From assembly GCA_910585055.1 (NCBI GenBank), contig CAJUBY010000042.1:1515-10178 (forward strand): a DNA stretch of 8,664 nucleotides. The letters run 5' to 3'. The stretch's first letter is position 1. Every line of letters begins with the position of its first letter. Under the pieces are notes generated by a model. The model ran no database searches, was not told where the DNA came from, and saw nothing but the letters and a program-made list of their open reading frames with translations. The position numbers were made by a program, and so were the translations under genes. This DNA comes from an uncultured Christensenella sp. Its GTDB lineage: Bacteria > Bacillota > Clostridia > Christensenellales > Pumilibacteraceae. Below are positions 1 to 7,336 of the stretch, in pieces.

Positions 1-855
1 GAATCTGCCGGTAAGGCTGAACTTGACTTTATCGACGCTGTCCGACATATTTATCACGTACGACAAACCGTACGCGCTCATCTCGAGATCTATACCGAAC
101 ACGTCGGACGGGTTGTCCACGCCGTAAGTCACAGTTGACAGCGGCGTTTCGCGGATGATCTCGCAGCCCAGCGTATCGTCGGTATTCACTACAGCGCTTC
201 GCGCGTGTTCGGGAGTGAAAAAACTTTTTTTGGCTTTGCCGTAGCTTTCGAGATCGCCGAAAAAGTCCAGATGATCGCGCGAAAAGTTGGAGAACGCCGC
301 AACTTCGTACATTATACCGTCTATCTTTTTAAGCGCCAACGCGTGAGCAGACACTTCCATTACAACGAACTCCACTCCGGCATCCGCCATATCGCGCAAT
401 ATGGAATGCAGTTCTATTGGATCGGGCGTAGTAAGACAGGCATCCGTTTTTTTGTCGCAGTATTCGACTGCGTTCGTGCCTATAAGACCGCAACTTTTCC
501 CCGCCGCTTCGATTATGCTTTTTACTATATAAGTGGTAGTCGTCTTGCCGTTGGTACCGGTTATACCTATCATTTTGAGTCGTTTGGACGGATTGCCGTA
601 AAATGCCGACGCCGCAACGGCCAGCGCATGACGCGAGTCTTCCACTTCTATCTGATAAACGTCGAGCGCCAGCCTGCGCTCAACAACAAGCGCCGCAGCT
701 CCGCGCGAGACCGCGTCCGCGGCGAAAGTATGCCCGTCGTTTTCTTTTCCGACAAGACAGAAAAACAAGTTGCCCGGACTGACCTTGGTGCTGTCGATCG
801 CAAGACCGGTGATCTCCAGATCACAGTCGCATAAACCGAGTTCCGATAGAAGCAT
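1..855 (-). CDS. murE: MurE, UDP-N-acetylmuramoyl-tripeptide synthetase, N-terminal part (cut by window edge)
   Basis: This cytoplasmic Mur ligase adds the third stem-peptide residue to UDP-MurNAc-L-Ala-D-Glu, using ATP, in peptidoglycan precursor synthesis. The window holds 285 residues of a protein usually about 480-500 long; the C-terminal domain lies beyond base 1. Residues 1-90 match the UDP-binding domain (DSTKVSPGNLFF at 21-32, NDGHTF at 39-44). The ATP P-loop GTNGKTTT is at 100-107 and TTPDPIELH at 142-150. The block MEVSAHAL (166-173) to SRDHLDFFGD (192-201) is the Mur central-domain signature. K209, in YGKAKK, aligns with the carbamylated lysine of E. coli MurE. The ATG at 853-855 is preceded by GGGAGAG (863-869) at a 7-nt spacing, which fixes the start. 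It lies 115 nt downstream of the PBP gene, as expected in a dcw cluster. The motif that decides diaminopimelate versus lysine is outside the window, so the substrate amino acid cannot be told. Confidence 0.96.
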   Translation of the reverse strand, partial: MLLSELGLCDCDLEITGLAIDSTKVSPGNLFFCLVGKENDGHTFAADAVSRGAAALVVERRLALDVYQIEVEDSRHALAVAASAFYGNPSKRLKMIGITGTNGKTTTTYIVKSIIEAAGKSCGLIGTNAVEYCDKKTDACLTTPDPIELHSILRDMADAGVEFVVMEVSAHALALKKIDGIMYEVAAFSNFSRDHLDFFGDLESYGKAKKSFFTPEHARSAVVNTDDTLGCEIIRETPLSTVTYGVDNPSDVFGIDLEMSAYGLSYVINMSDSVDKVKFSLTGRF

Positions 856-970
856 AATGACACTCTCCCGTAACTATTATATGTCTATTGTATTATCTTA
901 TTGGCTTTTAAGCGCGGTTTTGCAAACGTTCGTATTTTTCGACACGACATGTGCAGCCGTCGTTTTTCCG

Positions 971-2857
971 TCACGTGCGGACAAGCACGCTGTCGTTTTT
1001 AGCTACACGGGTGCCGGGAACGGGCGTCTGCGCCGTTACCGTACCGCCTTCGCCTGTCGATTCCACGTGGAAACCCAGTTCTTCGAGCGATTTTATTGCT
1101 TGCTCGATAGGCATATCCACGACATCCGGTATTACCGAATACTCCTTTTCCGGCAGTAGCGTAGGCTGCAGTCCGGTATAATCGAATATTTTTTCGAACA
1201 CCTTTCCCGCAAACGGCGCTGCTACGAGGCTGCCGTAATACATATAGCCCTGCGGTTCGTCGACTATCATGAGTACGGCGTATTTCGGATCGTCGGCAGG
1301 CGCGAAACCGATGAACGACGAAATATATTTGCCCTGCGCTATCGTTCCGCCCGAATATTTTTGAGCCGTGCCCGTTTTTCCGCCGACCGCGTAGCCTGCC
1401 ACGCCGGCTTTGCTTCCGCCGCCGTTAGCCACGACGCCCGTCAGATATTCGCGCATTTTAGCCGATGTCGCCGCGCTTACCGTCGTGCCGACGGCTTCCG
1501 GCTGACGCACTGCGAGGTTTTTGCCGTCGTGCGAATCTACCGACGCCACAAGATACGGTTTATACAGCGTGCCGCCGTTGACCACCGAACACACTCCGGT
1601 TATAAGCTGTAACGGCGTTACCGCCACCGCTTGACCGAAACCGATACGCGCAAGATCCACAGGCTTTACGTTTTCCTGTTTCATAAGCATACCGCTGCTT
1701 TCGCCCGTAAAATCTATTCCTGTTTTTTTGCCGAGACCGAATTTACCGAGCGCCGAGTAAAACCCAGAAGTTCCCAGCCGTTGCGCAAGATCCATGAACA
1801 CGCAGTTGCACGAGTTTTTAACGCCTTCGGCAAGATGCTGACTGCCGTGACCTATCGACCGCCAGCAACGTATACGCTGACCGTCCACTGTACGGGATCC
1901 CGCGCAGAAAAACGTATCGTTATCGTTGACTACGCCTGCTTCCAGCGCCGCCGCCGTCGTAAATATCTTAAACGTCGAACCGGGCTCGTACATGTCTACT
2001 ATCATAGTGTTACGAGATAATTCGTTGAGCAGATCGAGGTCGTTACGGGGCGGTGAATTAAGATCGAATCCCGGACTTTTCGCCATGGCGAGTATTCCGC
2101 CGGTATTGACATCCATAACTATCATAGATGCCGATTTAGACGAGAATTCGGTCTGTGCCGCAATTACGGCGCTGTTTGCAAAAGCCTGTATATTGGCATC
2201 TAAAGAAAGCGTAACGTCGCAGCCCGGTATGCTCGGGACATACCGCGTAACGGCGTCTTCCAGCTCGCGCCCTGCCATGTCGGTCGAAGTATAAGCAAAG
2301 CCGTCCACACCGGTAAGATACCTGTCGTAATAGCTTTCCAGCCCTGCCTGACCTTCGTTATCTATATTTGTAAAACCGAGTATCTGCGACATGGAACTTC
2401 CGTAAGGATAATTCCTTTGCGTATCGAGCGTGTAATAAAGCCCCTGTATGTTTTTTTGCCTTAACGTAAGCGCCGTCGTCGAATCGATCTTGCGTTTTAT
2501 CGTAACTTCGCCGACTGTGGAATTCAGTTTTTCCAAAACGCTCTGCCTGTCCATACCGAGCGATTGAGATATCTCGGATGCGGCGGTTTCCTTATCCTTT
2601 ACCGCGTTGGGACGCGCATACAGCGTAAACACGTCGCTGCTGTCTGCGAGCACGTTCCCGTTTATATCGAGTATATTGCCTCTCGCCGCTTTAAGCGGAA
2701 GATCGCGGTACCACTGCTCCGACGCTTTGGCGCGCAGAAAACCGCCGTCGATCACCTGCAGCCAAAACAAGCGCCCGAACAATGCCGTAAACACGACTGC
2801 GAGCGCTACGAACGCTATCAAAACCCTTTTTCGCATGACGGACGCCGCGGCTTTCAT
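971..2857 (-). CDS. Class B penicillin-binding protein with C-terminal PASTA domain (FtsI/SpoVD family)
   Basis: This 628-residue transpeptidase cross-links septal or spore-cortex peptidoglycan on the outer face of the membrane. A short cytoplasmic N-terminus is followed by one transmembrane helix (about 11-34). The PBP dimerisation domain follows (about 50-210, with AARGNILDINGNVLA at 57-71), then the transpeptidase domain (about 225-560). All three penicillin-binding motifs are intact: S294-T-F-K297 (catalytic Ser), S349-C-N351 and K494-T-G496. A single PASTA domain covers about 574-628. The ATG at 2855-2857 has AGAGG upstream (7-nt spacing); the internal Met8 has no such site. The neighbour murE supports a dcw role. 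FtsI (vegetative division) and SpoVD (sporulation) cannot be separated from sequence alone, so no symbol is given. Upstream lies a hairpin, not ftsL, so it needs its own promoter or read-through; TATATT (2878-2883) is only a weak -10 candidate without a good -35. Confidence 0.94.
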   Translation of the reverse strand: MKAAASVMRKRVLIAFVALAVVFTALFGRLFWLQVIDGGFLRAKASEQWYRDLPLKAARGNILDINGNVLADSSDVFTLYARPNAVKDKETAASEISQSLGMDRQSVLEKLNSTVGEVTIKRKIDSTTALTLRQKNIQGLYYTLDTQRNYPYGSSMSQILGFTNIDNEGQAGLESYYDRYLTGVDGFAYTSTDMAGRELEDAVTRYVPSIPGCDVTLSLDANIQAFANSAVIAAQTEFSSKSASMIVMDVNTGGILAMAKSPGFDLNSPPRNDLDLLNELSRNTMIVDMYEPGSTFKIFTTAAALEAGVVNDNDTFFCAGSRTVDGQRIRCWRSIGHGSQHLAEGVKNSCNCVFMDLAQRLGTSGFYSALGKFGLGKKTGIDFTGESSGMLMKQENVKPVDLARIGFGQAVAVTPLQLITGVCSVVNGGTLYKPYLVASVDSHDGKNLAVRQPEAVGTTVSAATSAKMREYLTGVVANGGGSKAGVAGYAVGGKTGTAQKYSGGTIAQGKYISSFIGFAPADDPKYAVLMIVDEPQGYMYYGSLVAAPFAGKVFEKIFDYTGLQPTLLPEKEYSVIPDVVDMPIEQAIKSLEELGFHVESTGEGGTVTAQTPVPGTRVAKNDSVLVRT

Positions 2858-2919
2858 TTATGCACCTCTCGGCTATCAATATATGCCGCTCGCCGCGAAA
2901 AAATAATTACGTACACAAA

Positions 2920-2943
2920 ACCGCGTCTCCGAAGAAACGCGGT
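2920..2943 (-). terminator. Hairpin downstream of the GH127-like gene, possible terminator
   Basis: Arms ACCGCGT (2920-2926) and ACGCGGT (2937-2943) form a perfect 7-bp GC-rich stem, starting 19 nt after the stop codon of the glycosidase gene. On the minus strand only about four T residues follow directly; a run of six T's comes about 16 nt later (2898-2903). The weak U-tract means termination may be partial, which would allow read-through into the PBP gene. Confidence 0.6.
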
Positions 2944-2962
2944 CTGTTATCGGATTATGCGA

Positions 2963-5900
2963 TCATCTATCGGTATTTTTGATCTTACGCTTGAGATACA
3001 GCGTTACGAAAACAAGCGCCGCGGCAAACACAGCCGCTTCCGCAACCGCGGCTACCGCGACAGCGCCTGCTACCGACAATCCACCGCTTTCGCTCTGCGT
3101 GTTCTTACCGGGAGTATCTTGACCGGGCTTATCGGGATCTGCCGGACCTACCGGGTCTTTCGGATCGTCCGGATCTGTCGGATCCGAAGGCAGTTTGACG
3201 TCGGAATTTTTGACGGTAAATTGCGTTATCTCGGTCTCTGCGTACTGTGTGCGTATACCCGTTTTCGCATATCCGAAAGAATTTTCGTATTCGTACGTTA
3301 TCAACAGCACGTCGTTAAGATATCCGTACATCTTTTTGTCTTTTATCACCAATTTTACCGTAATCTCGTCGCCTAAAACGCATATCGATGCGCCTTGCTT
3401 TACGGTACCGATAAAGCCGCGTTCCGAACCGAACTCATACAGATTGAGCGCTATCTCGCCTTCACCGTCGCGCCGCACGGCCTGTAAGTTGATTGCATTG
3501 ATCTTATCCTGCGTGTCTGTCGCATGAGCCGCATTGAAGTATAGTCCGATATCTATCGGTTTTCCGCGTACCGAACGCGCGCCGACGGTCACTTCTATCT
3601 CGCTCTGATCGTAATCTTCGTCGAGTATTATCTTATTTTCGCACTCGGACGAAGTAACAAGCGCACCGTCTATTATCTTTATGCCGGCGCTCGGCAACGA
3701 CGAATAAATTTCAAACTGTTCGCAGTCCTTTTGTTGGGTAAACTTAAAACCGAGCGTCTCGCCAGCCGCCGTCATAATATCTTCGCCGCCGTTTCCTCCG
3801 AACAGCGGAAACACCGAAAAGAAATCGTTTGAGGTCAATTCGCCGTAAGGTATCAATTCGTATACGGCTCTTCCGTCCGTTTCGAACACCCAGTGCGAAC
3901 TGCCGAGATATTTTAGTCCGCTTAAAAATGCGTCGGAACTCATGCCGATATCCAAAGCCAACTCGTCGGCGCCGTTTTCGCTTTTGCCGTGCACCGAGTA
4001 AACGTAACGGCGATCGGGGTCGCACGGCCGCACGGCAAGCAATATCGGTCCGTAAGTATACGCCGAGCGCGTCCTGTCTTTCACGACTGTCATTCCGCCG
4101 TACTCAACAGCGGTAAGTTCCTTGACCGCGGTTATTTCTATCTCGTCGTCAGTTTCGACAGACAAAGATATATAACCGCCGGCGCTCGGTATTTCGCCGG
4201 AATATTGCTCGCCGTTGATTTTCACCGTAAATACTCTGCTCCAACTCGGAACGCGCAAAGTCAGCGTCATGCCGTCGCCGAGGACTCGTATCACAGATCT
4301 ATCGCCGTTGAGTATGTCGGATGTCTGCCGCAATGCGAAATGTTTGCCGTTACGATCGACGTCGAGAGTCGAGCTTTCGTACAGATTTACTCGCACTCCG
4401 CCGTCTTCCAATAAATACACAAACTCCGGCAGCCTCGCAAGCAACGCCGCGCCGTTGACTTCGCAGCAAGTGTTGGTGTTCAACGCTTTTGCAAGACTTC
4501 CGTTATAACGGGCGTGGTATCTTATCTTGCCTTTTTCGTCCTGAGCGGCGCGCATTACGTTATAGATACCTTCTTCGATCTCGCGCGCATACTTTTCTTC
4601 GCCGGGAAACAGCTGTAATAGTTTATAATTGAAATCTATCCAAAACGCAGTACCGCACAGCTCGCCGGTATGGTTTGCACCGTCGAGATAATACGAACCG
4701 GGATAATACTTTCCGAATTCGCATATAGCCATCGCGCCGCCGGTATGTATAAAGTATCGGTGCATCATCTCCCAATAGCCCAAGCACGCGTCGAGATATA
4801 CGGGATCGCCCGTGGCTCTGTAATGGTCGAGATAAGCGTCTATACCCGTCGTTATGTAACAGTGCGAACGGTTCAGCGGATAATCCCATACGCTGTCCGT
4901 TATTCCGCCGGAAAGACATTCCATCCACCAATCCTGAACATAACACAGCTCCGAATACGTCATGTCTTCGGTCTTTCCTACAGGCGTGAAATACACGGCA
5001 GTACCTGCTATATGCCCCTGCAATCCGAGCACGCCCTCCAGCATGTGCTCGCCGTATTTATTTGTATTGTAATTGTACCAGTCGAAAAATTCCCGCAGTA
5101 TAGTGTAAGCCGTATTGTCATTGACATCGACGCCCTTTGCGTTGTAATAATCTCCGGCGGCGACCAAACCTTTTACGAACATAGCTCTGTCGTAATTCCT
5201 GCGCTCGTCTTCCGCACTGTCGGCATTGCCTGCCAATACGCTTTCGGGATAGTCCAAACAATACCCGTTTCCGTTTTTGAGCTGACGCGCGCGTATCACG
5301 GAAAGCAATTCGTCAAGCTCTTTTTCGAACTCCGGGGCTTCCGTCCAAGTCAATATGCCTGCAAGTCCCGCAAGCATCCTTCCTTCGTTGGAATTTCGAA
5401 GCGTCGTCACCCACCATTCTATGTTGTCCACATACATGTCTTTTTTAAGACTGTCCGAAAAATAATCGATCGCTTTTACAAACATAACGCTCATCGCGCC
5501 GTTATCCAGCGAGACACCGCCGATAGGCTTATTTGCGGCAAACGCTACCGGCGACCATTCCGCCGGATCTGACACTTTTTTCGTACCGTCGACACGCTGT
5601 TCTATTTCCGATTTCGCACGCTCTATCATATACGCCTTAAGCGTTTCGAGCTTTACATCGTCCGTTACTATCCGGTCAAACCAAACTTCTCCGTCGATGA
5701 CAGTCATAACGATCCGATGAAATTTGTCGCGCTCGAGATCTCCCAACCGTACCGCGACCGGTCCGTCCGAAACAGACACCGTTCTTAAGACCGAGCCGTC
5801 GACGCTTATCTCCACGTCACCCGTCTTGCCCGATAAAAAGTGCAGTTCCGCAAAAGATCCTTTACATACCGCCGTTGCGCTTTGTCCGCGCTTTAATACC

Positions 5901-7246
5901 AAAGCCCTGCCGAATAAAGCATCTTCGTTATCTTCGTACACCGTTCCGAATGAGCTTTTGACGAATGAATCGTTGCCGCTGTGGATCATCATATTATCTC
6001 CGTTTATCCCGTCTGTTTGAATTTTGTCTATCTCGAACCATTCGCCGCCGTTGCCGCCACGCACAGTCAATTTCAATTGATAATCGCCGAGCGGCAGTGC
6101 GCCGCTGTTCCACAAAATACCGCTCGGTATCGGCGATGCGCTGCGCTCGTCGATCACGCCGACTTTTTTGCCGTTTAACCAAACATCGGCGGACCGTCTG
6201 TCAGGCGCCTGCGACGCGTATATGCGTATACCTTCCACGCCGGAAAATACAGCCGTCATTTCGTCCCCGGCGTTTTGCGTCGAGTGTACCGAATTCATAT
6301 AGTACGTATCCGCTTCGTTTCCGAAATATTGCCACTGTCCGTTGTAACCGAAACAAGTATCGTCGAAATCATGCACCGTTATAGGCTCGCGCCATAAATA
6401 AGCGTCTATACGGTCGAGCGTTACCCAAACGTCTGTAGCGTTTTTGCTCTTTGTTCCCGTGCATCTCCATTCCAATGTGTGTTCGCCCAAAGACAATTCC
6501 GGCGATACATACGATATATAAGAACCCAAAGCGTTTACGCCGTCGAACAGATCTACCGTATCGGTCTTTACTCCGTCTATATACACTTCGGCTTTTCCGC
6601 GCATAAATCCCCTGTCCGTATACACAACAAAACGTTTGACGTCCTTTACCGTCAAGGTCGCCGTCGCTCCTGCCGCATTCGTGGAATGTACGGTTCCTTC
6701 GTGCAATGCCGCCTGCCCCGTATAACTGCCGAAACCGTTATACGCTATATCCGCCGATGCGTCGTCGTATAAACGTTTTATTGCGGTTTGTTGCGTATCG
6801 TCGGTAACAATAAACTTTTGCACAGACAACCATCCGTCTCCTACGCATTCGAGCGTAAACGTATGTTCTCCGCGTTCCAAAATATCCGATTGATACACGA
6901 CGTGATCGTCGCCCGATTCGCCGCGGTTGGGACGGGTCCTCGTTATCTCCGTTCCGTCGATACGCACTATAGCCGTGCCCATATTATCGTCCGCCTGTCC
7001 GCACCAGGTTATATGCGTAAATGTACCCGTATAAGAAACAGTGTTACCGGCTGTGCTCGTAGATGCGATATCCGGATATTGCCATTCTCCGCCGAGCACA
7101 AAAGCTTCGTCGCCCGGCAGTATCTCGCGTACGGCTGCAACGTCATAATCCCCCAAAGCATAAGACTCATTGGGGATCGCTTGCAATGCCGCGGCGCATA
7201 ACAACAACGCAACAGGCGCTATCCATACCGGAATTTTGCGTTTCAT
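2963..7246 (-). CDS. Secreted, membrane-anchored multidomain GH127/DUF1680-like glycosidase (putative beta-L-arabinofuranosidase)
   Basis: A 1427-residue extracellular enzyme. The signal peptide has a KRK n-region, a hydrophobic core at 7-22 and likely cleavage after SYA30. Four related beta-sandwich modules follow (about 45-530), then an alpha/alpha-barrel catalytic domain (about 570-960) and a beta-domain (about 960-1075; LRVPSWSR at 997-1004, YGPILLA at 1065-1071). A LamG/concanavalin-like domain spans about 1160-1346, then a Pro/Asp-rich linker (1350-1385), a transmembrane helix (about 1389-1417) and the basic tail KRKIKNTDR. Known GH127 enzymes use a Cys nucleophile in a Zn site made by Glu-x-Cys and Cys-Cys; here these are E862-L-C864 and C927-C928. 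E843 is the likely acid/base. No LPXTG motif precedes the last helix, so sortase anchoring is unlikely. The start ATG has GGAGGG at 7251-7256. Substrate is inferred: beta-L-arabinofuranosides of plant glycans are known for GH127, but other specificities are possible. It is divergent from the araC-type gene, its probable regulator. Confidence 0.85.
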   Translation of the reverse strand: MKRKIPVWIAPVALLLCAAALQAIPNESYALGDYDVAAVREILPGDEAFVLGGEWQYPDIASTSTAGNTVSYTGTFTHITWCGQADDNMGTAIVRIDGTEITRTRPNRGESGDDHVVYQSDILERGEHTFTLECVGDGWLSVQKFIVTDDTQQTAIKRLYDDASADIAYNGFGSYTGQAALHEGTVHSTNAAGATATLTVKDVKRFVVYTDRGFMRGKAEVYIDGVKTDTVDLFDGVNALGSYISYVSPELSLGEHTLEWRCTGTKSKNATDVWVTLDRIDAYLWREPITVHDFDDTCFGYNGQWQYFGNEADTYYMNSVHSTQNAGDEMTAVFSGVEGIRIYASQAPDRRSADVWLNGKKVGVIDERSASPIPSGILWNSGALPLGDYQLKLTVRGGNGGEWFEIDKIQTDGINGDNMMIHSGNDSFVKSSFGTVYEDNEDALFGRALVLKRGQSATAVCKGSFAELHFLSGKTGDVEISVDGSVLRTVSVSDGPVAVRLGDLERDKFHRIVMTVIDGEVWFDRIVTDDVKLETLKAYMIERAKSEIEQRVDGTKKVSDPAEWSPVAFAANKPIGGVSLDNGAMSVMFVKAIDYFSDSLKKDMYVDNIEWWVTTLRNSNEGRMLAGLAGILTWTEAPEFEKELDELLSVIRARQLKNGNGYCLDYPESVLAGNADSAEDERRNYDRAMFVKGLVAAGDYYNAKGVDVNDNTAYTILREFFDWYNYNTNKYGEHMLEGVLGLQGHIAGTAVYFTPVGKTEDMTYSELCYVQDWWMECLSGGITDSVWDYPLNRSHCYITTGIDAYLDHYRATGDPVYLDACLGYWEMMHRYFIHTGGAMAICEFGKYYPGSYYLDGANHTGELCGTAFWIDFNYKLLQLFPGEEKYAREIEEGIYNVMRAAQDEKGKIRYHARYNGSLAKALNTNTCCEVNGAALLARLPEFVYLLEDGGVRVNLYESSTLDVDRNGKHFALRQTSDILNGDRSVIRVLGDGMTLTLRVPSWSRVFTVKINGEQYSGEIPSAGGYISLSVETDDEIEITAVKELTAVEYGGMTVVKDRTRSAYTYGPILLAVRPCDPDRRYVYSVHGKSENGADELALDIGMSSDAFLSGLKYLGSSHWVFETDGRAVYELIPYGELTSNDFFSVFPLFGGNGGEDIMTAAGETLGFKFTQQKDCEQFEIYSSLPSAGIKIIDGALVTSSECENKIILDEDYDQSEIEVTVGARSVRGKPIDIGLYFNAAHATDTQDKINAINLQAVRRDGEGEIALNLYEFGSERGFIGTVKQGASICVLGDEITVKLVIKDKKMYGYLNDVLLITYEYENSFGYAKTGIRTQYAETEITQFTVKNSDVKLPSDPTDPDDPKDPVGPADPDKPGQDTPGKNTQSESGGLSVAGAVAVAAVAEAAVFAAALVFVTLYLKRKIKNTDR
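5657..7114 (-). repeat. Region coding four degenerate beta-sandwich repeats in the glycosidase N-terminus
   Basis: These repeats exist at protein level only. Approximate residues are R1 45-150, R2 165-285, R3 292-412 and R4 425-530. R1-R3 share an opening motif: ASTSTAGNTVSYTG (61-74), HSTNAAGATATLTV (187-200) and HSTQNAGDEMTAVF (321-334). All four share a middle motif of type V-x-DG or V-x-NG: VRIDG (94-98), VYIDG (221-225), VWLNG (355-359) and ISVDG (480-484). All four close with an aromatic or aliphatic strand ending in D/K-x-I: VQKFIVTDD (142-150), VTLDRIDAYL (275-284), FEIDKIQTDG (404-413) and VWFDRIVTDD (521-530). They resemble carbohydrate-binding-like modules of secreted clostridial glycosidases; the binding role is inferred. 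R4 has lost the opening motif. Confidence 0.6.
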
Positions 7247-7273
7247 ATTTCCCTCCGCTTATTTTATAAAACA

Positions 7274-7279
7274 ATTATA
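7274..7279 (-). promoter_or_regulatory. Candidate -10 box for the glycosidase gene
   Basis: On the minus strand TATAAT occupies 7279 to 7274, a perfect match to the sigma-A -10 consensus. A start site about 7 nt further on would give a leader of about 20 nt carrying the GGAGGG ribosome binding site (7251-7256). No convincing -35 hexamer lies at 16-18 nt, so the promoter may need an activator, as expected if the AraC-family protein switches it on. Confidence 0.45.
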
Positions 7280-7288
7280 TCAAAAAAT

Positions 7289-7328
7289 TTACAAAATCTA
7301 TTGTAACATTATATACAAATATTGTATA
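7289..7328. promoter_or_regulatory. Inverted-repeat cluster, candidate operator in the divergent intergenic region
   Basis: Two back-to-back inverted repeats lie in the 90-bp gap between the divergent genes. The first is TTACAA (7289-7294), 6 nt, TTGTAA (7301-7306). The second is TATACAA (7312-7318), ATA, TTGTATA (7322-7328), perfect over 7 bp. The second overlaps the predicted -10 of the regulator gene, and the first contains its predicted -35. Binding here could control both promoters. The stretch is very AT-rich, which raises the chance of accidental symmetry. Confidence 0.4.
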
Positions 7329-7330
7329 AT
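7301..7330 (+). promoter_or_regulatory. Candidate sigma-A promoter for the AraC-family gene
   Basis: TTGTAA (7301-7306) and a perfect TATAAT (7325-7330) are separated by 18 bp. The -10 box ends 6 nt before the ATG at 7337, so transcription would begin at or within 1-2 nt of the start codon. No Shine-Dalgarno sequence precedes the ATG. Together these suggest a leaderless message. A weaker alternative is TTTACA (7288-7293) with TATATA (7310-7315), which would give a leader of about 15 nt. Confidence 0.55.
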
Positions 7331-7336
7331 AGTCTC

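Noticed and set aside
205..834. Long open frame on the plus strand opposite murE
   Set aside because: The minus-strand frame carries all the MurE motifs. The plus-strand product is rich in Arg, Tyr, Phe and His with no recognisable domain, as expected of an antisense shadow.
876..881. TATAAT on the minus strand upstream of murE as a promoter
   Set aside because: Its expected start site falls on the ribosome binding site (863-869) and no -35 is present at 16-18 nt.
3120..3186. Short direct repeats (GGATC, CCGG-like units) as a DNA repeat or CRISPR-like array
   Set aside because: They encode the low-complexity Pro/Asp linker of the glycosidase, with no regular unit length or spacer pattern.
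3178..3200. LPSDP (residues 1352-1356) as a sortase motif
   Set aside because: It is not LPXTG and lies more than 30 residues before the transmembrane helix, separated by the Pro/Asp-rich linker, whereas sorting motifs lie just before the helix.
2564..3376. 270-codon plus-strand open frame crossing the PBP-glycosidase junction
   Set aside because: It spans the ends of two real genes and a hairpin, has Arg/Tyr-rich composition and no domain; it is an antisense shadow.
4670..5572. 300-codon plus-strand open frame inside the glycosidase gene
   Set aside because: It is fully antisense to the catalytic-domain coding region, whose motifs are intact, and has no recognisable motif or domain of its own.
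7190..7246. Glycosidase as a lipoprotein through Cys17
   Set aside because: The residues before Cys17 are Leu-Leu-Leu, without the small residue a lipobox needs at -1; a standard signal peptide plus C-terminal helix fits better.
7322..7336. TTG at 7322 as start of the AraC-family protein
   Set aside because: It overlaps the TATAAT box and the inverted repeat and lacks a ribosome binding site; the ATG pair at 7337/7340 fits better.
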